Source: an uncultured Gammaproteobacteria bacterium (GTDB taxonomy: Bacteria; Pseudomonadota; Gammaproteobacteria; SZUA-140). Taken from it: a stretch of DNA of 6,069 nt. The first letter of the stretch is position 1. Each line of letters begins with the position of its first letter. The notes below the pieces were generated by a model. It saw only the letters and a list, made by a program, of their open reading frames with translations, did no database searches and was not told where the DNA came from. A program made the translations under genes and the position numbers. Positions 1 through 6,069 of this stretch are shown in pieces. The DNA is taken from NCBI GenBank assembly GCA_945787585.1, contig CALZIG010000219.1, forward strand, positions 1 through 6,069, written 5' to 3'.

Positions 1-132
1 CAGCTCTAGTGCGCGACCACTCGCAGGGAGCAGGTGTCGGTTCTCCTGTAACACGCGCACTGCGGCATACTCGCCTTCATCGGCCTTTTGGTAGATTGCA
101 TCCCACTTTTTCTGTGTATCGTGACTGTCCAT
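1..132 (-). CDS. Probable class I SAM-dependent methyltransferase, N-terminal fragment
   Basis: An ATG at 132 opens a frame that stays open for 44 codons to the window edge, so only the N-terminus is visible. It begins MDSHDTQKKWDAIYQ and ends HLLPASGRALEL. The pattern of an early Trp-Asp-x-x-Tyr, then a Val-Leu-x-Glu-Asn helix, then Leu-Leu-Pro-x-x-Gly-x-Ala-Leu-x-Leu is typical of small bacterial class I SAM methyltransferases. In these the last segment is the first Rossmann strand, leading into the Gly-rich SAM-binding motif, which here would fall just outside the window. The start lies 10 bases after the trkH stop and has its own Shine-Dalgarno-like GAGAG, so co-transcription with trkH is likely. 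The substrate cannot be inferred. The family call rests on a short fragment and the SAM motif itself is not seen. Confidence 0.62.
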   Translation of the reverse strand, partial: MDSHDTQKKWDAIYQKADEGEYAAVRVLQENRHLLPASGRALEL

Positions 133-138
133 TATTAA

Positions 139-143
139 CTCTC
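139..143 (-). promoter_or_regulatory. Ribosome binding site of the methyltransferase gene, overlapping the trkH stop
   Basis: On the minus strand the sequence reads TAGAGAGTTAATA followed by ATG. The GAGAG lies 6 bases before the start codon, and its first G is the last base of the trkH TAG stop (145 to 143). Ribosomes finishing trkH would therefore cover this site, which suggests translational coupling. It supports the ATG at 132 as the true start. Confidence 0.55.
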
Positions 144-1588
144 TATTTTCGCCAGAAGGCTGGCGTCAACAACACCAGCAACGTAAAGATCTCCAGTCGC
201 CCCAACAACATCGCAAAACAGAGCACCCACTTGGCCGTGGCATTCACACTGGTGTAGTTGACCCCCACATCACCGAGACCCGGGCCAAGGTTATTCATAC
301 AGGCTGCCACGGCCGAAAACGAGGTGACAAAATCCAGTCCTGTGGCGGCGAGTATCACGGACATCAGACAGAAGCAGACCACGTAGAGCGAGAAAAAGCC
401 CCATACTGCATCGATCACCCGCCCCGGCAACGGCTTATCTCCGACCTTAACCGCAAACAATGCATTTGGGTGAATCAGGCGCTTAATCTCACGCATCCCC
501 TGTTTCAACAGCAGTAGCACACGAATCACCTTCAGCCCACCCCCCGTTGAACCGGCACAACCGCCGATGAAACTGGTGAGCAGCAACAGTACCGGCAAAA
601 AAAGCGGCCAGTTGTGGTATTCAGCGGTGGTAAACCCGGCCGTGGTACCGATCGAAACCGCCTGAAAGATACCGTGATGCAACGCCCCACCAACACTATC
701 AAAGGTACCGCTGGTATATAAAAAACCGGTGGTGATCGCCGAGACGATAAACAGAATCGTGAAATAAAAGCGAAACTCAGGATCACTCCAATAGGGACGC
801 AAACTCAGCCCACGCCAAGCCAGAAAATGCAGTGCGAAATTAACCCCGGCCAGCAACATAAAGACGATTGCCACCGACTCGATCAACGCGCTATCGAAAT
901 AGCCGATGCTGAGGTCATGGGTCGAAAAACCACCAATGGCTATAGTTGAAAAACTATGCGCGATCGCATCAAACGGCGTCATGCCCGCCAGCCAGTAGGC
1001 CACGGCACAGGCGATCGTCAACCCCAGATAGATGTACCATAGCGCCTTGGCGGTTTCGGTGATACGCGGTGTTAATTTATTATCTTTCATCGGCCCCGGC
1101 GTTTCAGCACGGTAGAGCTGCATGCCACCAATGCCGAGCATGGGGAGGATGGCGACCGCCAACACGATAATGCCCATGCCGCCCAGCCACTGCAGCTGTT
1201 GACGATAATAGAGCACTGAGAATGGCAGCGTATCAAGCCCCGATATCGCGGTCGCACCGGTGGTGGTCAGCCCCGAAATCGACTCAAACACGGCATCGAC
1301 GAAGGTTAACTTGGGGCTTAATATAAAAGGCACCGCCCCGGACATCCCTAACACCACCCAGAACATCACTACCACAATAAAGCCATCACGCAGCCGCAGT
1401 TCCTTGCGGTGCCGATGCACCGGCACCCACAATACCAGCCCCGTCACCATCACCATCGCAAAGGCGTACAAAAAGGCGTGCAAGGAAGACTCGTCGTAGA
1501 ACCAGGCGATGGCGGCCGGCGGCAACATCGTCAGACTGAAAAGCGCGAGTAATATTCCGATAATGCGTTGAATGGCTTTAAATTGCAT
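143..1588 (-). CDS. trkH: TrkH, potassium channel-like membrane subunit of the Trk K+ uptake system
   Basis: The 481-residue integral membrane protein matches the usual TrkH length (about 480). It has the four-fold pseudo-repeat of a KcsA-like pore unit expected for this family, and all four selectivity-filter loops are visible: TTTGAT at 108-113, IAIGGFST at 216-223, GTTAGFTT at 314-321 and NNLGPG at 432-437, each with its filter glycine. The Gly-rich intramembrane gating loop of the third repeat is present (GGCAGSTGGGLK, 342-353). Both ends are typical: MQFKAIQRIIG at the start and GRLEIFTLLVLLTPAFW near the end. With TrkA on its cytoplasmic face it takes up K+ across the inner membrane. 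The start agrees with family N-termini, but the bases upstream (CTAACGACTGACGCGC) show no clear Shine-Dalgarno site. It lies 76 bases after trkA and 10 bases before the methyltransferase. No filter residue or domain is missing. TrkG is a close paralogue, but location beside trkA favours trkH. Confidence 0.95.
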   Translation of the reverse strand: MQFKAIQRIIGILLALFSLTMLPPAAIAWFYDESSLHAFLYAFAMVMVTGLVLWVPVHRHRKELRLRDGFIVVVMFWVVLGMSGAVPFILSPKLTFVDAVFESISGLTTTGATAISGLDTLPFSVLYYRQQLQWLGGMGIIVLAVAILPMLGIGGMQLYRAETPGPMKDNKLTPRITETAKALWYIYLGLTIACAVAYWLAGMTPFDAIAHSFSTIAIGGFSTHDLSIGYFDSALIESVAIVFMLLAGVNFALHFLAWRGLSLRPYWSDPEFRFYFTILFIVSAITTGFLYTSGTFDSVGGALHHGIFQAVSIGTTAGFTTAEYHNWPLFLPVLLLLTSFIGGCAGSTGGGLKVIRVLLLLKQGMREIKRLIHPNALFAVKVGDKPLPGRVIDAVWGFFSLYVVCFCLMSVILAATGLDFVTSFSAVAACMNNLGPGLGDVGVNYTSVNATAKWVLCFAMLLGRLEIFTLLVLLTPAFWRK

Positions 1589-1615
1589 GCGCGTCAGTCG
1601 TTAGAAAAAATGGCT

Positions 1616-1646
1616 AGCGATAAAATATAAAGTGGGGCTGATCGCT
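1616..1646 (-). repeat. Weak inverted repeat in the trkA-trkH gap
   Basis: AGCGAT (1616-1621) and ATCGCT (1641-1646) form a 6-base-pair inverted repeat with a 19-base loop. On the transcribed strand a run of six T (1610-1605) follows after a 5-base spacer. This loosely resembles an intrinsic terminator or attenuator. The stem is short, the loop long, and the T-run is not adjacent, so efficient termination is unlikely. It may be chance. Confidence 0.2.
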
Positions 1647-1650
1647 TCAA
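1622..1650 (-). promoter_or_regulatory. Possible sigma-70 promoter for trkH
   Basis: On the minus strand TTGAAG (1650-1645) is separated by 17 bases from TATTTT (1627-1622). Each hexamer matches 4 of 6 consensus positions. An overlapping TATATT (1629-1624) matches 5 of 6 but at only 15-base spacing. Transcription would start near 1615, giving a leader of roughly 27 bases before the trkH ATG. It could provide trkH expression independent of the upstream genes. AT-rich gaps often yield such matches by chance, and the element overlaps the weak inverted repeat. Confidence 0.25.
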
Positions 1651-1664
1651 GAACACCGTTATTA

Positions 1665-3038
1665 TTAAAGAAATGTGACACCTACCTGGAACAGGCGCTC
1701 AACTTCGGTAATGCGTTTTTTATCAATCAAAAATAGAATGACATGATCCTCTGCTTCGACAACCATATCGTGATGCGGCACCAACACCTCTTCCCCTCTG
1801 ACAATAATCCCGATGCTGGTGCCGGGCGGTAACTTGATGTCCTGCACCGCACGCCCCACCACTTTAGATGAATTTTTATCACCGTGGGCAATCGCTTCGA
1901 TCGCCTCGGCTGCACCGCGACGTAACGAATGGACGACGACCACATCACCCCGGCGCACATGCGCCAGCAGCCCACCGATCGTGGCCTGATGCGGCGAAAC
2001 GGCGATATCAATCTCACCGCTCTCGACTAGGTCAACATAGGCCGCACGATTAATCAGCGTCATCACCTTTTTTGCCCCCAGCCGTTTCGCCAGCATCGCC
2101 GACAGAATATTGGCCTCATCATCATTGGTCATCGCACAGAAAATATCGGTACTCTCAATATTCTCTTCGAGGAGTAGCTCTTCATCGGCGGCATCACCGA
2201 GTAACACCAGCGTCTTATCGAGCTCTTCGGAAATCTGCTGGGTGCGCTCTACGTTGTGGTCAATTAACTTCACCTGATAACGATCTTCCAGCGCCGCCGC
2301 CAGCCCTTTACCGATGTTGCCACCGCCGACCACCATGATGCGTTTGATCGGCTTATCCAGCTTACGCAGCTCGCTCATGACGGCGCGAATATCATCTTTC
2401 GCCGCGATGAAAAAGACCTCATCGTCCACCTCTATCACGGTATTACCCTGTGGAATGATCGGCGTACCACGACGGAAAATCGCCGCCACGCGTGACTTTA
2501 TCCCCGGCATGTGCTCTTTCAGCTCCCGTAATTCATGTCCCACCAACATGCCACCATAGTACGCTTTAACCGCCACCAGCCGTACCAGCCCGTCGGCAAA
2601 GTCGAGCACCTGCAGGGCGCCCGGATATTCGATCAGGCGTCGCACATGATCAATCACCACCTGCTCGGGACTGATCAACATATCGATCGGCAACGCTTCC
2701 TGGGTGAAGAGCTGCGAGTAGGCGATATATTCCCGTGCACGCACCCGCGCGATCTTGGTGGGGGTGTGAAAGAGCGTATAGGCAACCTGACAGGCGACCA
2801 TGTTGGTCTCATCACTATTGGTGACGGCCAGTACCATATCGGCGTCTTCTGCACCGGCACGGCGCAAAACATCAGGATACGACGCATGACCACAGACGGT
2901 ACGCAGATCAAAACGGTCCTGTAGATCCTGCAACGCCTTGGTATCCGTGTCGACCACGGTGATGTCATTCGCCTCTCTGGCCAGGTTCTCCGCCACAGAA
3001 GCGCCCACCTGACCCGCGCCGAGTACTATTATTTTCAT
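1665..3038 (-). CDS. trkA: TrkA, cytoplasmic NAD-binding regulatory subunit of the Trk K+ uptake system
   Basis: The 457-residue protein is nearly the same length as E. coli TrkA (458). It has the classic duplicated RCK architecture. The first Rossmann fold starts [12 protein letters not shown] (Gly7-x-Gly9-x-x-Gly12) with acidic Asp30 closing strand 2, and is followed by a TrkA_C domain at about 140-225. The second Rossmann fold has VVGGGNIG (Gly238-x-Gly240-x-x-Gly243) with Asp260, followed by a second TrkA_C domain at about 370-450. Conserved blocks such as [38 protein letters not shown] and SLRRG are intact, as is the ending VERLFQ. In this family TrkA forms a ring under TrkH and gates it in response to nucleotides. 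An in-frame ATG 13 codons upstream (3077) is possible, but the start at 3038 fits the family N-terminus, where the first strand begins at once, and has a GGA 9 bases upstream. It lies 96 bases after ntrX and 76 before trkH. Confidence 0.96.
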   Translation of the reverse strand: MKIIVLGAGQVGASVAENLAREANDITVVDTDTKALQDLQDRFDLRTVCGHASYPDVLRRAGAEDADMVLAVTNSDETNMVACQVAYTLFHTPTKIARVRAREYIAYSQLFTQEALPIDMLISPEQVVIDHVRRLIEYPGALQVLDFADGLVRLVAVKAYYGGMLVGHELRELKEHMPGIKSRVAAIFRRGTPIIPQGNTVIEVDDEVFFIAAKDDIRAVMSELRKLDKPIKRIMVVGGGNIGKGLAAALEDRYQVKLIDHNVERTQQISEELDKTLVLLGDAADEELLLEENIESTDIFCAMTNDDEANILSAMLAKRLGAKKVMTLINRAAYVDLVESGEIDIAVSPHQATIGGLLAHVRRGDVVVVHSLRRGAAEAIEAIAHGDKNSSKVVGRAVQDIKLPPGTSIGIIVRGEEVLVPHHDMVVEAEDHVILFLIDKKRITEVERLFQVGVTFL

Positions 3039-3046
3039 GGTATTAA

Positions 3047-3051
3047 ATCCA
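3047..3051 (-). promoter_or_regulatory. Weak Shine-Dalgarno site deciding the trkA start
   Basis: The minus strand reads TGGATTTAATACC before the ATG at 3038. The GGA core sits 9 bases upstream, near the usual spacing. The match is short, but it favours this start over the in-frame ATG at 3077, which would add 13 residues (beginning MRVIICGG) that do not resemble a TrkA N-terminus. Confidence 0.4.
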
Positions 3052-3134
3052 GCGCCGCCGCATATAATGACGCGCAATATCGATTAGGATGCTAGGGCGC
3101 ATAGCGTAACAGAAAAACCACCAACATCTCATCG

Positions 3135-4505
3135 CTACTTACCACGCTTGTCTTTCTTGTTATCGATCCCCAGCGCGCGAAATTTGCGATAAAGGTGGGT
3201 GCGCTCAATCTCCGCCTTACGCGCCACCTGACCCAAATTGCCGTGATTCTCACGCAACTGGTACTCAAAATAGGCCTTCTCAAACTGTTGGCGCGCCCCC
3301 CGTAGCGGCAGATCAAATTCAACCGGATATTGACTACTGACATTTATCTGCTGCACTCCGAGTGCGGCCTCCACCTCATCGACACTGATCTCATGATCGC
3401 CGCCAAAGATCATCAGACGCTGTACCAGGTTTTTCAGCTCGCGTACATTCCCCGGCCACGGATAGTTCATCAGCGACTTGATCGCCGCCTCAGAAAAGCG
3501 CCGTCGCATCAGATGTTCACGCTGTGCAAACTGCTCAGCATAGTAATCGAGTAACACCGCCACATCATCGGCATGTTCACGCAATGGCGGAATATGGAGA
3601 GGCACCACATTCAGGTGGTAATAGAGATCTTCACGAAAACGCCCTTCGATCACATGCTGTTTTAGGTCACAGTGCGTCGCTGCAATAATACGTACATCAA
3701 AGGCGACCGGCTCAACCCCGCCCACACGCAGAAATGACTTGTTCTCCAGCGTACTGAAAAGCTTCGCCTGCACCTCGGGCGCCATATCACCGATCTCACT
3801 CAGAAACAGCGTCCCACCATTGGCCTGCTCAAGATACCCGTAATAGATACTGCTACCCTCTTCACTGCCAAAGAGTTCGATGGCGGAATGTGTACTGGCC
3901 ATGGAGGCCACACTGACATCGATAAAAGGGGCTTCAGCACGTGCGCTACTGGCATGGAGATAACGCGCAAATAGCTCCTTGCCACTGCCCGCTTCACCAC
4001 TGATCAATACCCAGGCGCTGTGCCTCGCAATGCGCTGCACCCGGTCACATAACTCGCGAATAACCTTGCTCCCGCCCACCGCTTCACTCAGGGGTTGTGC
4101 CTTGCGCCGTAGACCAATATTTTCACGCTGCAATCGATCCGCCTCAAGCGCCCGTGCGACGACCAGCAATAATTTGGCGAGCGACAGTGGCTTTTCAACA
4201 AAATCATAGGCACCAAGTCGCGTCGCTTCGACCGCAGTCTCCACGGTGCCGTGACCCGAAATCATGATCACCGGGATATCATGCCCCCCTTCTTCAGACC
4301 ACTCCCGCAGCAACGAAATACCATCAATATCGGGCATCCAGACATCGAGCAGAATCAGGTTCGGTCGCCGCATCCGGCGCATCTTGCGCGCCTCTTCCCC
4401 ATTGGCCGCCAGCTGCACTTCATAGCCTTCGTCCACCAGGATATCTCTGACCAGCTCGCGACTGTCACGCTCATCGTCAACCACCAGAATATAAGGCGCG
4501 CTCAT
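3135..4505 (-). CDS. ntrX: NtrX-type response regulator with a degenerate AAA+ domain
   Basis: The 456-residue protein has the three-domain layout of NtrC-family regulators. The receiver (about 1-122) has acidic Asp10/Asp11, phospho-acceptor Asp54 (LLDVWMPD), Ser83 and Lys105. The AAA+ domain (about 140-370) has Walker A GEAGSGKE with Lys176 and sensor II GNVREL with Arg355. A Fis-type helix-turn-helix lies at about 411-447 (NLGQVARKAEIERTHLYRKF). Several key AAA+ positions are altered. The GAFTGA loop is replaced by EEGSSIYYG (216-224) and the region is about five residues shorter than in NtrC. The Walker B motif reads GTLFLSEIGD, with Ser236 instead of Asp. The Asn of the glutamate switch is Ser198, and the second arginine finger is His297 (FREDLYYHLN) while Arg291 remains. 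It overlaps ntrY by ATGA, so NtrY is the expected partner kinase. NtrC itself is less likely given the missing GAFTGA and the trkA linkage. DNA binding and phosphorylation look intact; sigma-54 activation looks doubtful. Confidence 0.88.
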   Translation of the reverse strand: MSAPYILVVDDERDSRELVRDILVDEGYEVQLAANGEEARKMRRMRRPNLILLDVWMPDIDGISLLREWSEEGGHDIPVIMISGHGTVETAVEATRLGAYDFVEKPLSLAKLLLVVARALEADRLQRENIGLRRKAQPLSEAVGGSKVIRELCDRVQRIARHSAWVLISGEAGSGKELFARYLHASSARAEAPFIDVSVASMASTHSAIELFGSEEGSSIYYGYLEQANGGTLFLSEIGDMAPEVQAKLFSTLENKSFLRVGGVEPVAFDVRIIAATHCDLKQHVIEGRFREDLYYHLNVVPLHIPPLREHADDVAVLLDYYAEQFAQREHLMRRRFSEAAIKSLMNYPWPGNVRELKNLVQRLMIFGGDHEISVDEVEAALGVQQINVSSQYPVEFDLPLRGARQQFEKAYFEYQLRENHGNLGQVARKAEIERTHLYRKFRALGIDNKKDKRGK

Positions 4506-6069
4506 CGTTGTTCACCATCATGTTGTTGTTTGAACGGCGTCACTTCTGCCGCTGAATCTGCATCTACTACCGCTTCCGTGCCGACTGAAGCTGCCATCTC
4601 AGCGGGATTATCGGGAGTAACCGGCAAGCGTATTGTCATGCAGGCACCCTGCTCAAGATTCTCGACCCAGATCACGCCACTATGTTCTTCCACTATTTTT
4701 TTAACAATCGCGAGTCCCAGCCCACTCCCCTTTGGCTTGGCCGTCACATACGGTTCAAAGATATTTTCCAACAGCTCATCAGGGATACCCGGCCCGCTAT
4801 CCGAAACCCGCAGCTCAACCATCGACACCCCACGCTCGTTGATTTCACGTGTCGCAAGTTCAATCACCTCCTTGCCACCCATCATCGCCTCCTGCGCATT
4901 TTTGATCAAATTATGCAACAGCTGGCGCATTCTCCCCGCATCGACGGAAACCAGCGGTAAATCTTCCTGTAGCGCAGTGTTGATCGTGACACCCGAGTGA
5001 TCATTGCGATAAAGATCGAGCACTTCATCGATAAGGTGATTAAGCACTAGCGGGCGCAACTCCAGTTTCGGTGTCCGCGCATATTCAGAAAAGGCCTGCA
5101 CCATCTTCTTCATCACTTCAACCTGCTGCACAATGGTATGCGTCGATTTATCCAGCACCACCGCATCTTTAGCCGGCATTGTTTTGAGGTATTTATGACG
5201 TAACCGTTCAGCGGAGAGCTGAATCGGTGTCAAAGGATTTTTGATCTCATGCGCGAGACGCCGCGCCACTTCACCCCACGCGGCGTCACGCTGTACCTGC
5301 ACCAGATTGGTAATATCATCAAAGACAATCACATAGCCGCCGTCACCCGGTAACGCGGCCCCGCCGCACATCAACACCTGACGTCCCATCGCACCATAGA
5401 TAATGACCTCTTCACGCCAATCCCCTTTTCCGGCATCTTTCGCGTCTCGATCTGTTTCACCCAGGTGCGGCGTGATCGCATTCGCAAAATTTTTCAGATA
5501 CTCATAACGTTGCACAATTTCATCCAGCTCATAGCCGATACACGCCTTCGATTCCACGCCAAGAATATGTCCTGCGGCCACATTGACGGTGTAAACGGTG
5601 CGATGGACATCCAGCGTCAACACCCCTGAAGAGAGACGCGCCAGCACCGCCCATAGATACGCCCGCTCCTGCTCGGCCTGTAGCTGACTGCTACGCGCCG
5701 CTTCCTGCGCATGGGCAATCTTACGTGTCATGTCATTAAAGGACTCCACCAGAAAACCGAGTTCATCCGCTGAGTGCATTGGCAAACGTTTGGTATAGTC
5801 TCCAGCCGCCACCGCACGCGTACCGATCGCCAATACTCGAATCGGGGTAACCAGACGGCGTGATGAGAAAAAGGCGAGCCACACCGCCATCAATACTCCC
5901 AGCAGTAACACCAGCGACAACATCAGGATAAAACTATTTTTCAGTGGGTCACGTAACAGCAACAGCTGTTGATACTGTGTATAGGCAGACTCAACGCTGC
6001 TCGCCAGCACACTGACACGATCAGAAATAGGATAGAGCGCCTGCAAAAAACGCACATCCACCAGCGGGG
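4502..6069 (-). CDS. ntrY: NtrY-type sensor histidine kinase, 5' end beyond the window
   Basis: The frame is open to the window edge. A GTG at 6061 is in frame but is not the likely start, because codons for Pro-Leu precede it and full NtrY proteins are usually over 700 residues. About 521 codons are visible. Counting from the GTG, a membrane segment (44-66) follows what is probably the end of a periplasmic region. A HAMP domain (67-120, SRRLVTPIRVLA), a short helical linker and a PAS domain (about 133-250) come next. The dimerisation/phosphotransfer domain has the H-box RRLAHEIKNPLTPIQ, with His271 as the phosphorylation site. The ATPase domain has the N-box NLIKNAQEAM, G1 DSGPGIP, F-box IFEPYVTAK and G2 GSGLGLAIVKK. 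All catalytic motifs are intact. An Ala- and acid-rich tail of about 39 residues (481-519) follows the ATPase domain. The TGA stop overlaps the ntrX ATG. The signal is unknown; redox or nitrogen roles are reported for family members. Confidence 0.9.
   Translation of the reverse strand, partial: PLVDVRFLQALYPISDRVSVLASSVESAYTQYQQLLLLRDPLKNSFILMLSLVLLLGVLMAVWLAFFSSRRLVTPIRVLAIGTRAVAAGDYTKRLPMHSADELGFLVESFNDMTRKIAHAQEAARSSQLQAEQERAYLWAVLARLSSGVLTLDVHRTVYTVNVAAGHILGVESKACIGYELDEIVQRYEYLKNFANAITPHLGETDRDAKDAGKGDWREEVIIYGAMGRQVLMCGGAALPGDGGYVIVFDDITNLVQVQRDAAWGEVARRLAHEIKNPLTPIQLSAERLRHKYLKTMPAKDAVVLDKSTHTIVQQVEVMKKMVQAFSEYARTPKLELRPLVLNHLIDEVLDLYRNDHSGVTINTALQEDLPLVSVDAGRMRQLLHNLIKNAQEAMMGGKEVIELATREINERGVSMVELRVSDSGPGIPDELLENIFEPYVTAKPKGSGLGLAIVKKIVEEHSGVIWVENLEQGACMTIRLPVTPDNPAEMAASVGTEAVVDADSAAEVTPFKQQHDGEQR

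Noticed and set aside
2535..2924. A 129-codon open frame on the plus strand inside trkA
   Set aside because: It is antisense to the conserved first half of TrkA; the protein is His/Gln-rich with no known motif and no clear ribosome binding site.
3039..3134. Possible promoter or terminator in the 96-base ntrX-trkA gap
   Set aside because: ATGC/GCAT (around 3090-3103) gives only a 4-bp stem with no following T-run, and -10-like CATTAT has no adequately spaced -35. Nothing is strong enough to list.
3135..4505. ntrX as a decaying pseudogene
   Set aside because: Despite altered ATPase residues, the frame is full length, receiver and helix-turn-helix residues are intact, and the start is coupled to ntrY, so a functional but specialised protein is more likely.
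4251..5000. A 249-codon open frame on the plus strand, antisense to the ntrY/ntrX junction
   Set aside because: It lies wholly antisense to two well-supported genes with intact motifs, its translation is Ser/Thr/Ile-rich with no recognisable domain, and it looks like a reverse-frame shadow of GC-biased codons.
6059..6061. GTG as the true start of the histidine kinase
   Set aside because: The frame continues upstream to the window edge, and starting here would leave a partial periplasmic segment with no first membrane anchor or signal sequence, unlike NtrY proteins.

Overview
The window is a compact, single-direction gene block. All recognisable genes lie on the minus strand, so transcription runs from high to low coordinates. 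In transcription order they are: an NtrY-type membrane sensor histidine kinase (5' end cut off by the window edge), an NtrX-type response regulator, the Trk potassium-uptake subunits TrkA and TrkH, and the first 44 codons of a probable class I SAM-dependent methyltransferase (3' end cut off). The proteins resemble those of Gammaproteobacteria: TrkA and TrkH follow the Escherichia coli/Vibrio type closely, and an ntrY-ntrX-trkA-trkH order is, as I recall, common in non-enteric Gammaproteobacteria. GC content looks moderate. Genus or species cannot be read from this sequence.

Layout: ntrY occupies 6069 to 4502 and overlaps ntrX by an ATGA stop/start, a strong sign of translational coupling. ntrX runs 4505 to 3135. 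A 96-base gap without a convincing terminator precedes trkA (3038 to 1665). A 76-base gap, holding a weak promoter-like pair and a weak inverted repeat, precedes trkH (1588 to 143). Ten bases later the methyltransferase begins (132 to 1). No tRNA, rRNA, CRISPR array, insertion sequence or long repeat was found, and no gene-free stretch exceeds 100 bases.

How the parts may work together: NtrY would sense a signal through its periplasmic/membrane and PAS regions and phosphorylate NtrX on Asp54. TrkA (cytoplasmic nucleotide-binding ring) and TrkH (membrane channel-like subunit) together form the potassium importer. Co-transcription would place potassium uptake downstream of the NtrYX pair; this is inferred from layout only.

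The most notable observation is in NtrX. Its AAA+ domain keeps Walker A but lacks the GAFTGA sigma-54 contact loop. It also carries substitutions at the Walker B aspartate (Ser236), the glutamate-switch asparagine (Ser198) and the second arginine finger (His297). This suggests a regulator that no longer works as a sigma-54 activating ATPase. I see no wholly new system in this window.
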